A stretch of 64,000 bases of DNA from SAR92 clade bacterium H455. Its GTDB lineage: Bacteria; Pseudomonadota; Gammaproteobacteria; Pseudomonadales; Porticoccaceae. The first letter of the stretch is position 1. Every line of letters begins with the position of its first letter. The notes beneath the pieces were generated by a model, which searched no databases, had not been told where the DNA came from, and saw only the letters and a list, made by a program, of their open reading frames with translations. Shown here in pieces: positions 11,166-19,833 of the stretch. The position numbers were made by a program, and so were the translations under genes. The stretch is taken from NCBI GenBank assembly GCA_024802545.1, contig CP103416.1:2666001-2730000 (forward strand). Direction: 5' to 3'.

Positions 11166-11197
11166 AAAAAGGCTCTGTAAATCAGGGTCTTTTTTTT
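11166..11197 (+). terminator. Intrinsic terminator after the DUF3014 gene
   Basis: AAAAAGGCTCTG pairs with CAGGGTCTTTTT (10 of 12 positions Watson-Crick, the others wobble-type) around a 5-base loop. An eight-T run follows, 20 bp after the stop codon. Confidence 0.65.
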
Positions 11198-11294
11198 GAT
11201 TTAAAAAACACGAAATGTTCAAAAATATACGGCACTCCGCGATTAGGTATCAAGAGTCTATTTAACTCAAAGAAAAAGTATATTTCTCAGAAAG

Positions 11295-11429
11295 CCTGAA
11301 TTAAAAACGAGGATTTTTTCGTGAGTGCAAGGCAGCACCGCAGGCAGCGACTGAGTGTATTAACAATACATGCAGTTGCGAGTACGGTGCTAACGCCGAA
11401 CCCGCGGAAAAAGACCGTTTTTAATCAGG
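11295..11429. repeat. 135-bp imperfect palindrome (MITE-like hairpin element)
   Basis: The two halves of this element fold onto each other. Outer arms CCTGAATTAAAAACG (11295-11309) and CGTTTTTAATCAGG (11416-11429) match apart from one extra base. The centre is TGTATT-AAC-AATACA (11356-11370), and the segments between pair partly (for example GCACCG with CGGTGC). One end supplies the last bases and the TGA stop of dcd. The size and terminal inverted repeats suit a small non-coding mobile element, which here may also terminate dcd. No second copy was seen in the window. Confidence 0.7.
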
Positions 11430-11991
11430 TTTTGGGGAGGGTGACGCCGGTTTGGCCTTGATACTTACCACCGCGATCAGCATATGAGGTTTCACAAACC
11501 TCATCGGACTCAAAGAACAACATCTGCGCCACGCCTTCATTGGCATAAATCTTCGCCGGCAGATTAGTCGTGTTAGAAAATTCCAAAGTCACATGCCCTT
11601 CCCACTCAGGTTCAAGCGGCGTGACATTTACAATAATTCCGCAGCGAGCATAAGTCGACTTACCCAGACAGATGGTCAACACCGAGCGTGGAATTTTAAA
11701 GTACTCAACTGTTCTGGCCAGAGCAAAAGAGTTGGGTGGAATAATGCAGTACTCACCATCCATATCGACAAAGGAGTCGCTGTCGAAATTCTTTGGATCT
11801 ACAGTCTTCGAGTGAACATTGGTAAACACCTTAAACTCGCTAGAGCAGCGCACATCATAGCCGTAGCTAGACGTACCATAAGAGATAACGCGATCGTCAC
11901 CGGAGTAGCGCACCTGACCAGCCTCAAAGGGCGAGATCATTTCATGTTGCTGGGCCATACGGCGAATCCAGTTATCGGACTTAATGCTCAT
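11425..11991 (-). CDS. dcd: dCTP deaminase
   Basis: Deaminates dCTP to dUTP, the main source of dUMP for thymidylate in enteric-type bacteria. The 188-residue length and motifs are standard: the N-terminal [24 protein letters not shown], the substrate segment [28 protein letters not shown] with its catalytic Glu, and the C-terminal [14 protein letters not shown]. Its stop codon lies inside the palindromic element. In relatives such as Pseudomonas, dcd sits next to apbC; here an 8-kb sugar locus lies between them. Confidence 0.96.
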   Translation of the reverse strand: MSIKSDNWIRRMAQQHEMISPFEAGQVRYSGDDRVISYGTSSYGYDVRCSSEFKVFTNVHSKTVDPKNFDSDSFVDMDGEYCIIPPNSFALARTVEYFKIPRSVLTICLGKSTYARCGIIVNVTPLEPEWEGHVTLEFSNTTNLPAKIYANEGVAQMLFFESDEVCETSYADRGGKYQGQTGVTLPKT

Positions 11992-12095
11992 CTGTGGTGA
12001 CTCCGGTGTTATTGGTGTAAGAATTACTTTTTATTGGAAGTTGCTTTTTACAAGGCCGGTATCATACCGTTTTACGCGGGTTGGGCAAGTGGCAG

Positions 12096-12122
12096 TCATT
12101 TCGAGCAAAGAGAGAAGTCTGC
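12096..12122 (+). repeat. Short intergenic repeat, left of the sugar locus
   Basis: TCATTTCGAGCAAAGAGAGA and the following AGTCTGC resemble the widespread bacterial intergenic repeat of the form GTCATTTCGAGCGNAGCGAGAAATCT. A related sequence in the same orientation lies at 19804-19831, at the other edge of the sugar locus. The two align at about 19-20 of 28 positions with one gap. The rest of the dcd-fructokinase gap (11992-12261) shows no gene. Confidence 0.5.
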
Positions 12123-12261
12123 GGAAGATCCCAGATCGCAGAGCTCCCCCAAGAAGGCGTGGTAGAGTGAGGAACACAAATTGGGACGCCGAGATTACCA
12201 ACTAACTTCTCACCAGAAATGAATCTGAGAGATATCAAAAGCTTGGGATTGGGAAATCTAC

Positions 12262-13167
12262 CTATGCTAACTCAGCATTAATCGCTAACGCTAGGGCACC
12301 AACCTCGCCCGAGAATCCAGGGAGTCCTGGCGCGACGATAAATTTTTCCAGCGCCATATCAGGCAGCATATAGCCGCTCATCAACTGTGCAAACTTAGTT
12401 CGAATAGCAGCGAATAGATGACTTTGGTCCATCACACCACCGCCGAGGATAATCCGCTGTGGAGAGTAACTCATCGCTATATTGACACACATCAGCGCCA
12501 GATAATGCGCCTCGAGATCCCAGGCGGGATGCTCTTGGGGCAATAAGGCGGCACTGCAATTCCAACGCGCTTCCAATGCTGGACCGGAGACAAGCCCTTC
12601 AAGACAGTCTCCGTGAAAGGCGCAGTTGCCGTTAAAGGAATCTACGGCGACATCTCTTGGCAAACGAATATGACCCAATTCTGGATGCACCATGCCAGTC
12701 AGTGGCCGACCATTGGCAAAGATACCAGCACCAACGCCGGTACCAATAGTGACATAGACAAAGTCATCTATATTCTGTGCGGCACCATGCAAGTACTCTC
12801 CCAGGGCCGAGCCATTGACATCTGTATCAAATCCCACAGGAACGCCAAGCTGGCGCTGAAAGTAACCGGCGATCTCGGTATTTGACCAGTGGGCCTTAGG
12901 CGTCGCAGTGATATAACCATAGCTTGGCGATGAAGGCTTTAGATCAAGGGGGCCAAAACAGGCAATGCCAAGTGCGGACAAAGCGCCCAATTCAAGACCC
13001 TGCTGAACAAACCAGCCTTTCACCGCGGCCAGAGTCTCCTCTGGCGTGGTGGTGGCGATCTTGGTGCGCCTGAGAATAGTGCGTGGATCAGTCCCGATAA
13101 CACAGTTAAATTTAGTGCCACCGGCCTCGATGCCCGCATAAAGTTTGCTTGGTGTAGTACTGGCCAT
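12262..13167 (-). CDS. ROK-family fructokinase
   Basis: ATP-dependent sugar kinase, most likely fructokinase (fructose to fructose 6-phosphate). It starts with the ROK phosphate loop GIEAGGTKFNC (residues 12-22). The catalytic region FDTDVNGSALGEY and the glycine-rich YVTIGTGVGAGIF follow. The zinc-site stretch HPELGH...GNCAFHGDCLEGLVSGPA matches bacterial ROK fructokinases closely. Length is 301 residues; AGGA lies 7 bases before the ATG. It is last on the minus strand after the GH68-like gene, 44 bp away, as expected for phosphorylating released fructose. Mannose as a side substrate is possible. Confidence 0.88.
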   Translation of the reverse strand: MASTTPSKLYAGIEAGGTKFNCVIGTDPRTILRRTKIATTTPEETLAAVKGWFVQQGLELGALSALGIACFGPLDLKPSSPSYGYITATPKAHWSNTEIAGYFQRQLGVPVGFDTDVNGSALGEYLHGAAQNIDDFVYVTIGTGVGAGIFANGRPLTGMVHPELGHIRLPRDVAVDSFNGNCAFHGDCLEGLVSGPALEARWNCSAALLPQEHPAWDLEAHYLALMCVNIAMSYSPQRIILGGGVMDQSHLFAAIRTKFAQLMSGYMLPDMALEKFIVAPGLPGFSGEVGALALAINAELA

Positions 13168-13211
13168 ATCTATCCTAGTGAGAAACTAACGGGGTAAGCC
13201 CTGAGGCTAAA

Positions 13212-14306
13212 TTAGCGGATGACTGTCGCGGTATTGAGATTCAAATAGAATCTCTCGCCAATAGTAAAGGCAGCAGCAGGATCATCTGAACCGGTGCGCG
13301 GAGAAATGCACAGCAACCGATCATTGGCGAAATCCGCTTCCAGCACAGTCATTCCAAACAGCCCGTCGGCGCCTTTGATCGCGCTATTATCGCCCACAGC
13401 AATCTGCCAGGGGCCGCGCATAGAATCAGACTTATAGAGGCGGATAGTTTTATCCACTTCGCTATCAGGCTGCCCTTCAAAATGGCGATTGCAGCTCGAA
13501 ACAATAAGGTAATACATACCCTGAGTCTCGTCGAAGTAAACTTTTGGCAACTCAGCCTGAGTGAAATTCTCGCCATCGGGCAAGCTCATTGGCGGGTAGA
13601 GTGTTTCAAGGCGGTAGCTGTTTGCCTCATCGTCTCTGGCAATTAACCCCTGGGCGATAACACCTACACCAGGGCCAGATTTGGCTGACCAAAAAACGTT
13701 AATGCGTTGGTCACCGTCGATAAACAAAAACGGATCGCGCCATGCCATAACAGGGCCACCCTCTTCGCCATCGTTACTCCCGAGCCGGTCTTCGGTATCG
13801 AGATAATAGCCCAGGCCGACAATTTCTTCACGATCTCGAATCGGGCATGAAAGTGGGCTGGGTAACAATGAATCTATGTGTCGGTCTGAGCTTGTGGCCA
13901 ATGAAATATTCTGCAGATAACGACGTTGATCGTCGATTTCAAAAATGCCAGTAAAGCCTGCGAGCTTTTCACCACTGGGGAGCAAACAGATGGAACCACT
14001 CCACACATTGCGTCTATCGTGGCCATCACTGGTCTTACCTGGCTGCTGAAAACAGCCTTCATCTTTCCATCGGCGACCTTGGTCGAGAGAAGAAAAATGA
14101 CGTATATGGAAGGGGTAGTTATCTTTCTCGGCGGGCAACAAGGCCTCACCATTGGGTTTAGTGCGAGAAATTGCCAAACAATAAAGATGCATGGTTCCCT
14201 GTTCTTGATATGACCAGGAATCCCACAAGTAGAGCTCTGGGTGGACAATAGCACCCTCGAACACCTGTGTATCAACTGAAGACATATCTAAACTACGATC
14301 AAACAT
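13212..14306 (-). CDS. Clan GH-J (GH68-like) beta-fructosidase, cytoplasmic
   Basis: Five-bladed propeller fructosidase expected to cleave sucrose or short fructans. Features consistent with clan GH-J: LYLWDSWSYQ near residues 26-35 resembles the GH68 nucleophile motif (WDSW), MAWRDPFLF carries the RDP transition-state motif (about residues 188-196), and AELPKVYFDE holds the candidate acid/base Glu. No signal peptide is present in its 364 residues, unlike secreted levansucrases, so it should act inside the cell on sugar brought in by the MFS permease. GGAAGT lies 10 bases before the ATG. A divergent GH43/GH32-type assignment is possible; fructose release is inferred from the neighbouring fructokinase. 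Confidence 0.72.
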   Translation of the reverse strand: MFDRSLDMSSVDTQVFEGAIVHPELYLWDSWSYQEQGTMHLYCLAISRTKPNGEALLPAEKDNYPFHIRHFSSLDQGRRWKDEGCFQQPGKTSDGHDRRNVWSGSICLLPSGEKLAGFTGIFEIDDQRRYLQNISLATSSDRHIDSLLPSPLSCPIRDREEIVGLGYYLDTEDRLGSNDGEEGGPVMAWRDPFLFIDGDQRINVFWSAKSGPGVGVIAQGLIARDDEANSYRLETLYPPMSLPDGENFTQAELPKVYFDETQGMYYLIVSSCNRHFEGQPDSEVDKTIRLYKSDSMRGPWQIAVGDNSAIKGADGLFGMTVLEADFANDRLLCISPRTGSDDPAAAFTIGERFYLNLNTATVIR

Positions 14307-14364
14307 TTTTTTACTTCCGAATCAGTTCTATCTTGGGGCTTTGCACCCGGGGACCAAACGATAA

Positions 14365-14396
14365 AAAGGGCTAGGCGGAAACCCGCCTAGCCCTTT
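14365..14396 (-). terminator. Strong hairpin terminator after the TonB receptor gene
   Basis: AAAGGGCTAGGCGG (14365-14378) and CCGCCTAGCCCTTT (14383-14396) form a perfect 14-bp stem with a 4-base loop. On the minus strand it ends in a T5 run. It lies 8 bp past the receptor stop and before the fructosidase gene, so it should lower read-through into the enzyme genes. Confidence 0.85.
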
Positions 14397-14404
14397 AGCG
14401 TACT

Positions 14405-16834
14405 TTAGAAGCTGTACTTAAGTGCCAGCTCAGCAGTGCGACCGGTAATCGAGCGAGCTCGAATGTAGTCATTACCATCTACTGTGTGAATCTGACCTTC
14501 GTCTTCAGTGATACCAATCTGATCAGTAACATTGTTGACAGACATTTGCAGCTTCAGGCCTGGGGCCAGCGCAAAGTCGGCAAACAAGTTGATGTAGGTA
14601 TAACCGTCCATTGTGTAAGCATTGTTGTCCTGACTGTACGAGTCAGTAGTACCAATCAATGTTGCACCAACGTAGTGATCACCAAACTGGTAGCTAGGAG
14701 ACAGGCTCCAAACAAAGTCAGCCTGACGACGTGGGGTGTTGCCAATAATAGACGCGTCATTAGAAGAAACGATTTCAGCATCAGTCCAAGTCATGCTGCC
14801 ACGCAGATCAATCTCACCAATCTTTGTGCTAGCCTCAAGCTCTAAACCAGTTGACTCGTAACCGCGAACACGTGCGCCGCCGTTAGCATTAGTTGACTCA
14901 GAGTTAACGTCGTCTGTTTCAACATAGAATACTGTTGCAAACAGGCTGTAGTCGTCTTCATCTACTTTGGCACCGAATTCAAATGAGGTTAACTCATTCT
15001 CAACCGATCCATCAGCTGCAGTTCCATTGCTGTAGAAACCGCCATCACCTAAACGGTCAGCATTGACGCGTGAACCTTTAGAGATGCTACCAAATACAGC
15101 CATGTCGTCAGAAAGCTCATAGTTAGCTGCCAGAGAGTAAGACATGTAGCTCCAGTCATATTCAAAACCTGAAGCCGCAGTGCCTGCAGAGTTAAGGAAT
15201 GTGACATAGGTTTCAGCTAATTGGCCAACACTGGTGCCGTCATTGTTAAGATCAGACGCAACAGTAGTACCACCGGAGTAATGACCGGTTGCTTCACCGC
15301 TGTCATAACGGATGCTTGCATCAATAGTCAACGCATCAGAAACCTGACGGTTAATCGCAATATAAACAGCATCAAGATCAGCTTCTAACGCAGTATCACG
15401 AGTACAGCATCCGCCCCAATCAGGCTGGCTGTAGGCGAGTTGTCCATTTTCAGTCAGCTGCACGCCATCGGCATAGACATTCATCAGGCGAGCATTGTTA
15501 GACACGTCCTGAACAAAAGTCTGCCAGTACCAGTTAACGTCAATTTCCTGAGTCGCTTTATAGTAACCAAAGGTCACAGTCATATCATCGAAAGACTTGG
15601 TCAGCTGAAGGTCGTTGGTGAAGTTATTCAGGCTTTCCAGATCGTTATCGAAAGTGCGAATGTTCTGGATCAAACCATTGCCATTAAGATTAGCCATCTC
15701 GGCAGCAGTCAACTCAACACCGGCATTAGCGCCAGAGATATAACCTAGGCCGTTAGCGCCTGTACCTGCGAGAGCACTTGAAATATTAGCAACATCTGTT
15801 GCACCGCCAATGCTGGCAGTAAATGCGCCAAAGAAGGTACCGGAGTTTTGACTATAACGAAACTTCTCAGTCAAAGTCAGATCATCAGCCAGATCCATAA
15901 CAAACTCTGCACCAAAAGACGTTGAGTCACTGTGGTTGCCGTTATCAATACCGCTTCTGCGGCCGCCGCCAGTTGCGCCAACACTGAGCACATCGCGAAG
16001 GTCATTAGAGATATTGGAACCTGAACCCGCATCAAAACCAGAGATGCTATCTTGCGACGCTTTGATCGGCATTGGCAGGTAAGTTGGCACACTGTCGTTT
16101 AAGTACTTAGCGTATAAACGGAAGTAACCATTTTCAAATTCACGTGTCAGGTTAGCTTTAATCTGGCCACCCTTAGAGGCATTGAAACCCACTTCACGAG
16201 CGCCTTCGCCTTCACGATAAAAACCACCGACATGGAAGCGCCAGTCTTCATTCAGTGCGCCGCCGTATTCAAAGCCAGTTTTAAACAGATCGTAATCTAG
16301 GCCGGTTGAAACAGTGACGCTGCCACCCTCAACTTCGCCAGTCTTACTGATAAAGTTAATCACACCGGCAGGCGCGTTGCTTGCCAGAGTTGCAGCAGAG
16401 CTGCCTTTCAATACTTCAACACGCTGCAATGTATCATCGAGACGCAAGAACTGATCAGAAGTACCAACGATAATATCGCCAAACTGAAGAATCGGCATGC
16501 CGTCTTCTTGCAACTGAACAAACTTAGAACCGCCAGAAGCGATAGGCACACCGCGAACCGCGATATTAGTGTTGCCTTCACCGGCAGATGACTCAGAACG
16601 CACACCAGGAATTGCGCGCAGTACTTCTGCGGCAGAACGTGGTGCCATCTTCATAACTTCATCAGCGCTTAAAGTGTTAACAGACACTGTTGATTCAAAC
16701 TTGGAAACGCCGCTACCAGGCTTACCAGTAACGATGATTTCGTCCAGCGTACCAGCCATGGCTGGCAATGCCAGACCCAATGATAATGTTCCAGCAATGG
16801 ACATAGCTATTTTAGATTTAATGAAATATTTCAT
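14405..16834 (-). CDS. TonB-dependent outer-membrane receptor (sugar locus)
   Basis: Outer-membrane transporter powered by TonB-ExbBD, probably for sucrose or fructo-oligosaccharides given its neighbours. It has a signal peptide (about residues 1-27 ending AMA), a TonB box-like DEIIVTG just after it, a plug domain (VLRAIPGVRSE, VEVLKGSSAATL, GVINFISKT) and a 22-strand barrel ending LALKYSF with the terminal Phe needed for insertion. About 809 residues. I chose the ATG at 16834 because GGGGGAAG lies 5 bases upstream; an upstream in-frame start lacks this. Substrate is inferred, not read from the sequence. Confidence 0.9.
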   Translation of the reverse strand: MKYFIKSKIAMSIAGTLSLGLALPAMAGTLDEIIVTGKPGSGVSKFESTVSVNTLSADEVMKMAPRSAAEVLRAIPGVRSESSAGEGNTNIAVRGVPIASGGSKFVQLQEDGMPILQFGDIIVGTSDQFLRLDDTLQRVEVLKGSSAATLASNAPAGVINFISKTGEVEGGSVTVSTGLDYDLFKTGFEYGGALNEDWRFHVGGFYREGEGAREVGFNASKGGQIKANLTREFENGYFRLYAKYLNDSVPTYLPMPIKASQDSISGFDAGSGSNISNDLRDVLSVGATGGGRRSGIDNGNHSDSTSFGAEFVMDLADDLTLTEKFRYSQNSGTFFGAFTASIGGATDVANISSALAGTGANGLGYISGANAGVELTAAEMANLNGNGLIQNIRTFDNDLESLNNFTNDLQLTKSFDDMTVTFGYYKATQEIDVNWYWQTFVQDVSNNARLMNVYADGVQLTENGQLAYSQPDWGGCCTRDTALEADLDAVYIAINRQVSDALTIDASIRYDSGEATGHYSGGTTVASDLNNDGTSVGQLAETYVTFLNSAGTAASGFEYDWSYMSYSLAANYELSDDMAVFGSISKGSRVNADRLGDGGFYSNGTAADGSVENELTSFEFGAKVDEDDYSLFATVFYVETDDVNSESTNANGGARVRGYESTGLELEASTKIGEIDLRGSMTWTDAEIVSSNDASIIGNTPRRQADFVWSLSPSYQFGDHYVGATLIGTTDSYSQDNNAYTMDGYTYINLFADFALAPGLKLQMSVNNVTDQIGITEDEGQIHTVDGNDYIRARSITGRTAELALKYSF

Positions 16835-17060
16835 GAACTTCCCCCAACTCTTTATCAATTATGTGGCGCAAAACGTAGTCGCCAAAGATTAGTTATAAAT
16901 AATACACAGCTGATTCATTACCCGGTTCGAAACCTAAAATCTAAATCCAAAGGATTAACTGGACCACCTCTGTCTGCTCGTTATTAAAGCGTCATCTCAA
17001 GCCGATGAGCGTCTTGAACAGAGACCGATTAAAATCAACTTCTGAGCATAAAACCTTAAA

Positions 17061-17096
17061 TTGCAATCGTTTGCAAGCATTAATCAATCGATTGCA
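17061..17096. promoter_or_regulatory. Tandem LacI-type operators upstream of the TonB receptor
   Basis: TTGCAATCGTTTGCAA (17061-17076) is a near-perfect palindrome with a central CG, the classic LacI-family form. A second one, CAATCGATTG with outer CA on one side (17085-17096), is centred 21 bp away, two helical turns. On the minus strand the first site supplies TTGCAA as a plausible -35, 17 bases from TTTTAT as a -10. The rest of the 399-bp gap 16835-17233 holds no gene I can see. Confidence 0.75.
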
Positions 17097-17233
17097 TAGA
17101 GCTATTCACTCATCACACTGGGGCGATCACCTGAATAAGTAACGCTAAGATATTGAATGAATTAGAGATTTCAGGATTGAAAAGCGACTTGATCAGCGCT
17201 AAAAATAATTCTCAAAAAACCGCCTGTTGGCTA

Positions 17234-18259
17234 TTACCATGCACCACTGGAACGACGGACAATTAATTCGGTTTTTAAGACAGAGTCGGTGACCGTGTCA
17301 CCATTGATTTGCGCCATTAGCTTTTGCACCAAGATACGCCCACCCTGAACAATATTCTGGCGCACTGTGGTCAATGATGGGCTACTGTAACTCGCCAGGG
17401 CAATGTCATCATAACCCACCACAGCCACATCCTCTGGTACGCGCAGACCACTTTCAGTGAGCGCAGCAATTGCACTAAGTGCGATCAAATCACTACAGCA
17501 CACGGCGCCATCAAAAGAAATTTTTTGCTGTAGCAGGTCATTGATGGCCTCACTGGCGTGAGACATTTCAAAGGGTACATCAATCTGCAAACGTTTATTA
17601 AACTTAACGCCCTTTTCTTTTAAAGCATTTAGATAACCCTCAAAGCGCTGCTTGGGCTCGGGCATATTGATATCACCCATAAAGACAATGTCCTTGCGCC
17701 CCAAGTTTAGCAAGTGTTTGGTGGCTAGGTAGCCCCCCACCACGTTGTCTGCACCCACAGTGCAGTAACGTCGATCAGGCAGATTGGAACCCCAGACAAC
17801 CATCGGCTTTTCGAGGCCGGAAAACTCATTGAGCTGTTCATGTTGATTGCCCTGACCAATAAAGATAATGCCATCAGACTGCCTGAATATACGACTACTT
17901 TGGATGTCCAAAACATTGGTCATCGGCGAGTTAGCGAGCAATAAATCATAGTTTTGCACTGACAGTGCATCGGCAATAGCACCTAACATTTCAAGGAAAA
18001 ACATATCCGAGGTGTGTTGCTCTGACTTCACATCAAGCATCAGTACAACGGCAATCACATTGGTTTTCTGGAGGCGAAAATTACGTGCATTCTCATTGAT
18101 TTGGTAGTTGTGTTTGGCCGCTAAGTCTACGATGCGCGCCCTAGTTTTGGCATTTATTAACGGGTTCCCGGCCAACGCACGCGATACGGTCGAGACAGAG
18201 ACACCGGCAACCTTTGCCAGCTCTTCCATCTTAGTTAATCGTGGTGAGTTTGTTGCCAT
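17234..18259 (-). CDS. LacI-family repressor of the sugar locus
   Basis: Local sugar-responsive transcription regulator. The N-terminal helix-turn-helix with hinge is clear: MEELAKVAGVSVSTVSRALA (about residues 11-30), then a periplasmic-binding-protein-like effector domain with DGAVCCSDLIALSAI and VAVVGYDDIALASYSSPSLTTV, typical of LacI/GalR proteins. Length is 341 residues. AGGGTAA precedes the ATG. It sits between the receptor and the divergent permease gene; matching palindromes lie on both sides of it and just upstream of its own start, which suggests autoregulation. Confidence 0.92.
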   Translation of the reverse strand: MATNSPRLTKMEELAKVAGVSVSTVSRALAGNPLINAKTRARIVDLAAKHNYQINENARNFRLQKTNVIAVVLMLDVKSEQHTSDMFFLEMLGAIADALSVQNYDLLLANSPMTNVLDIQSSRIFRQSDGIIFIGQGNQHEQLNEFSGLEKPMVVWGSNLPDRRYCTVGADNVVGGYLATKHLLNLGRKDIVFMGDINMPEPKQRFEGYLNALKEKGVKFNKRLQIDVPFEMSHASEAINDLLQQKISFDGAVCCSDLIALSAIAALTESGLRVPEDVAVVGYDDIALASYSSPSLTTVRQNIVQGGRILVQKLMAQINGDTVTDSVLKTELIVRRSSGAW

Positions 18260-18311
18260 GGAATATTACCCTGTAGTCGATCCAGCCTTAATTTGTCAGC
18301 ATATTCACTAA

Positions 18312-18325
18312 TGCAAATGATTGCA
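18312..18325. promoter_or_regulatory. Degenerate LacI-type operator upstream of lacI
   Basis: TGCAAATGATTGCA keeps both TGCAA/TTGCA half-sites of the locus palindrome but has TG instead of CG at the centre. It lies about 53 bp upstream of the repressor start and may be a weaker autoregulatory site. Confidence 0.5.
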
Positions 18326-18422
18326 ATGGAGCCAAGGCTTTATAGGTAGATGAGGGCAGCTAGCGGGGAGAATTCCTCTAAGAGCTGATATCGGCAGGAT
18401 AGCTTGAATTGCAACAGTGGAA

Positions 18423-18436
18423 TGCAATCGTTTGTA
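18423..18436. promoter_or_regulatory. LacI-type operator upstream of the MFS permease
   Basis: TGCAATCGTTTGTA matches the receptor operator with one half-site change. It overlaps a plausible promoter (TTGCAA, 17-bp spacer, TTGTAT) and lies 74 bp before the permease ATG. Confidence 0.65.
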
Positions 18437-18509
18437 TTTTTACCATTTATCCTTTAATGTCCCGTCAAGTTGCACAGACACAACCAATAATAATATCCAG
18501 GGGAACAGC

Positions 18510-19736
18510 ATGACGAACATTCAGGCAGGCACAGACAGCAGAATAATTCGATGGTTAACCTACATGATGTTTATGATGTTCGCCATGACCACAGATGCAG
18601 TTGGCGTGATTATCCCAGAGGTAATGAAAGACTTTGATCTCAGCATGACTGCAGCCGGCATGCTCCATTACGGCCCCATGCTAGCCATCGCCCTCTCCGG
18701 TATATTATTTGGTTTCCTAGCCGACCGACTGGGTCGCAAAAAGACCATTATTTTAGGTCTGGCGTTATTTTCCATCACCGCCTATCTGTTTCTTGCTGGC
18801 AGCACCTTTGCCTTTTATCTCGGCTTAATGATGATTTCCGGTGTCGCCATCGGTATTTTTAAAACTGCCGCCCTGGCTCTGATTGGCGACATATCCACAT
18901 CGACCACCCAACACACCTCAACCATGAACGGGGTCGAGGCATTCTTTGGTGTCGGCGCTATTATTGGCCCACTGCTAGTCACCTACATGTTGACACAGGG
19001 CGTGGATTGGAAATGGCTGTATATCTTCGCCGCCACCTTCTGTGTTGCGCTCATTATTATGGCCCTTCTGGTTCAGTACCCAGAGAGTAAGCATATTCCA
19101 GAAAACCCGATCACCCTGAAGCAGACGCTGAAGATGCTAAAGGACCCCTACGCCCTAGGCTTTTCCCTGGGTGCATTTCTCTATGTAGCCACAGAGAGTG
19201 CTATTTACGTATGGATGCCAACTCTGCTCTTAGATTACAGCGGTAACGCCCTATTTCTCGCCACCTACGCACTGACCATCTTCTTTGTTCTGCGTGCAGC
19301 AGGTCGTTTTCTCGGAATATGGATGATGGCCCGCTTTGACTGGGCTCTGGTTATGTCGCTATTTAGTTTGGCTATTTTATTATGCTTTGTAGGCACTATA
19401 GTAGGCGGCACTGATACAGCAGTTTATCTGCTGCCACTCTCTGGGCTATTTATGTCAGTGATCTACCCGACGCTGAATTCCAAAGGTATTAGTTGCTTCC
19501 GCAAACAGAACCATGGCGGCGCAGCGGGCGTGATTCTTTTCTTCACAGCCTTGGGGGCAGCCTTTGGGCCTCTAACTATGGGGCTGGTAAGTGATAGCTA
19601 TGGCGGCAATGCCAAGTACGGCTTTATGGTCGCTGCTGTTTTTGCTGGGCTGCTGTTTATTGGATTATTGGTAAACCAACTTAAGTCGCTGACCGATGCG
19701 CGCCTGCAGGCGCTTGAAGAAACTGAGTACAGCTAG
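18510..19736 (+). CDS. MFS sugar permease
   Basis: Major facilitator superfamily transporter with about 12 transmembrane segments across 408 residues. The loop between helices 2 and 3 carries the motif A-like GFLADRLGRKK. It is probably the inner-membrane step for the sugar taken up by the neighbouring TonB receptor. I chose the ATG at 18510 because CAGGGGAAC lies just upstream; an in-frame ATG further up would add 31 residues that do not resemble an MFS start and would overlap the operator. It is divergent from lacI. Confidence 0.88.
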   Translation: MTNIQAGTDSRIIRWLTYMMFMMFAMTTDAVGVIIPEVMKDFDLSMTAAGMLHYGPMLAIALSGILFGFLADRLGRKKTIILGLALFSITAYLFLAGSTFAFYLGLMMISGVAIGIFKTAALALIGDISTSTTQHTSTMNGVEAFFGVGAIIGPLLVTYMLTQGVDWKWLYIFAATFCVALIIMALLVQYPESKHIPENPITLKQTLKMLKDPYALGFSLGAFLYVATESAIYVWMPTLLLDYSGNALFLATYALTIFFVLRAAGRFLGIWMMARFDWALVMSLFSLAILLCFVGTIVGGTDTAVYLLPLSGLFMSVIYPTLNSKGISCFRKQNHGGAAGVILFFTALGAAFGPLTMGLVSDSYGGNAKYGFMVAAVFAGLLFIGLLVNQLKSLTDARLQALEETEYS

Positions 19737-19760
19737 GCAGCCCCCTTATCACTGTGCTCT

Positions 19761-19831
19761 GTCGAGACAACAAGTTGTATCGCTTTCTTCAAACATTGCT
19801 TGTTCATCTCGACGCGCAGCGAAAGATCTGC
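19761..19831. repeat. Inverted-repeat element at the right edge of the sugar locus
   Basis: GTCGAGACAACAAG (19761-19774) is the inverse, with one gap/mismatch, of CTTGTTCATCTCGAC (19799-19813), making a hairpin with a 24-base loop. The right flank TCATCTCGACGCGCAGCGAA plus AGATCTGC (19804-19831) resembles the sequence at 12096-12122. The element ends 2 bp before the stop of the truncated lipoprotein reading frame. Confidence 0.5.
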
Positions 19832-19833
19832 TT

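Noticed and set aside
11984-12205. Small open frame in the dcd-fructokinase gap
   Set aside because: It covers the intergenic repeat, begins inside the dcd 5' end and has a low-complexity Arg-rich end. No sign of coding.
18417-18509. Upstream ATG that would lengthen the MFS permease by 31 residues
   Set aside because: It overlaps the operator and lacks a ribosome site. The ATG at 18510 has AGGGG upstream.
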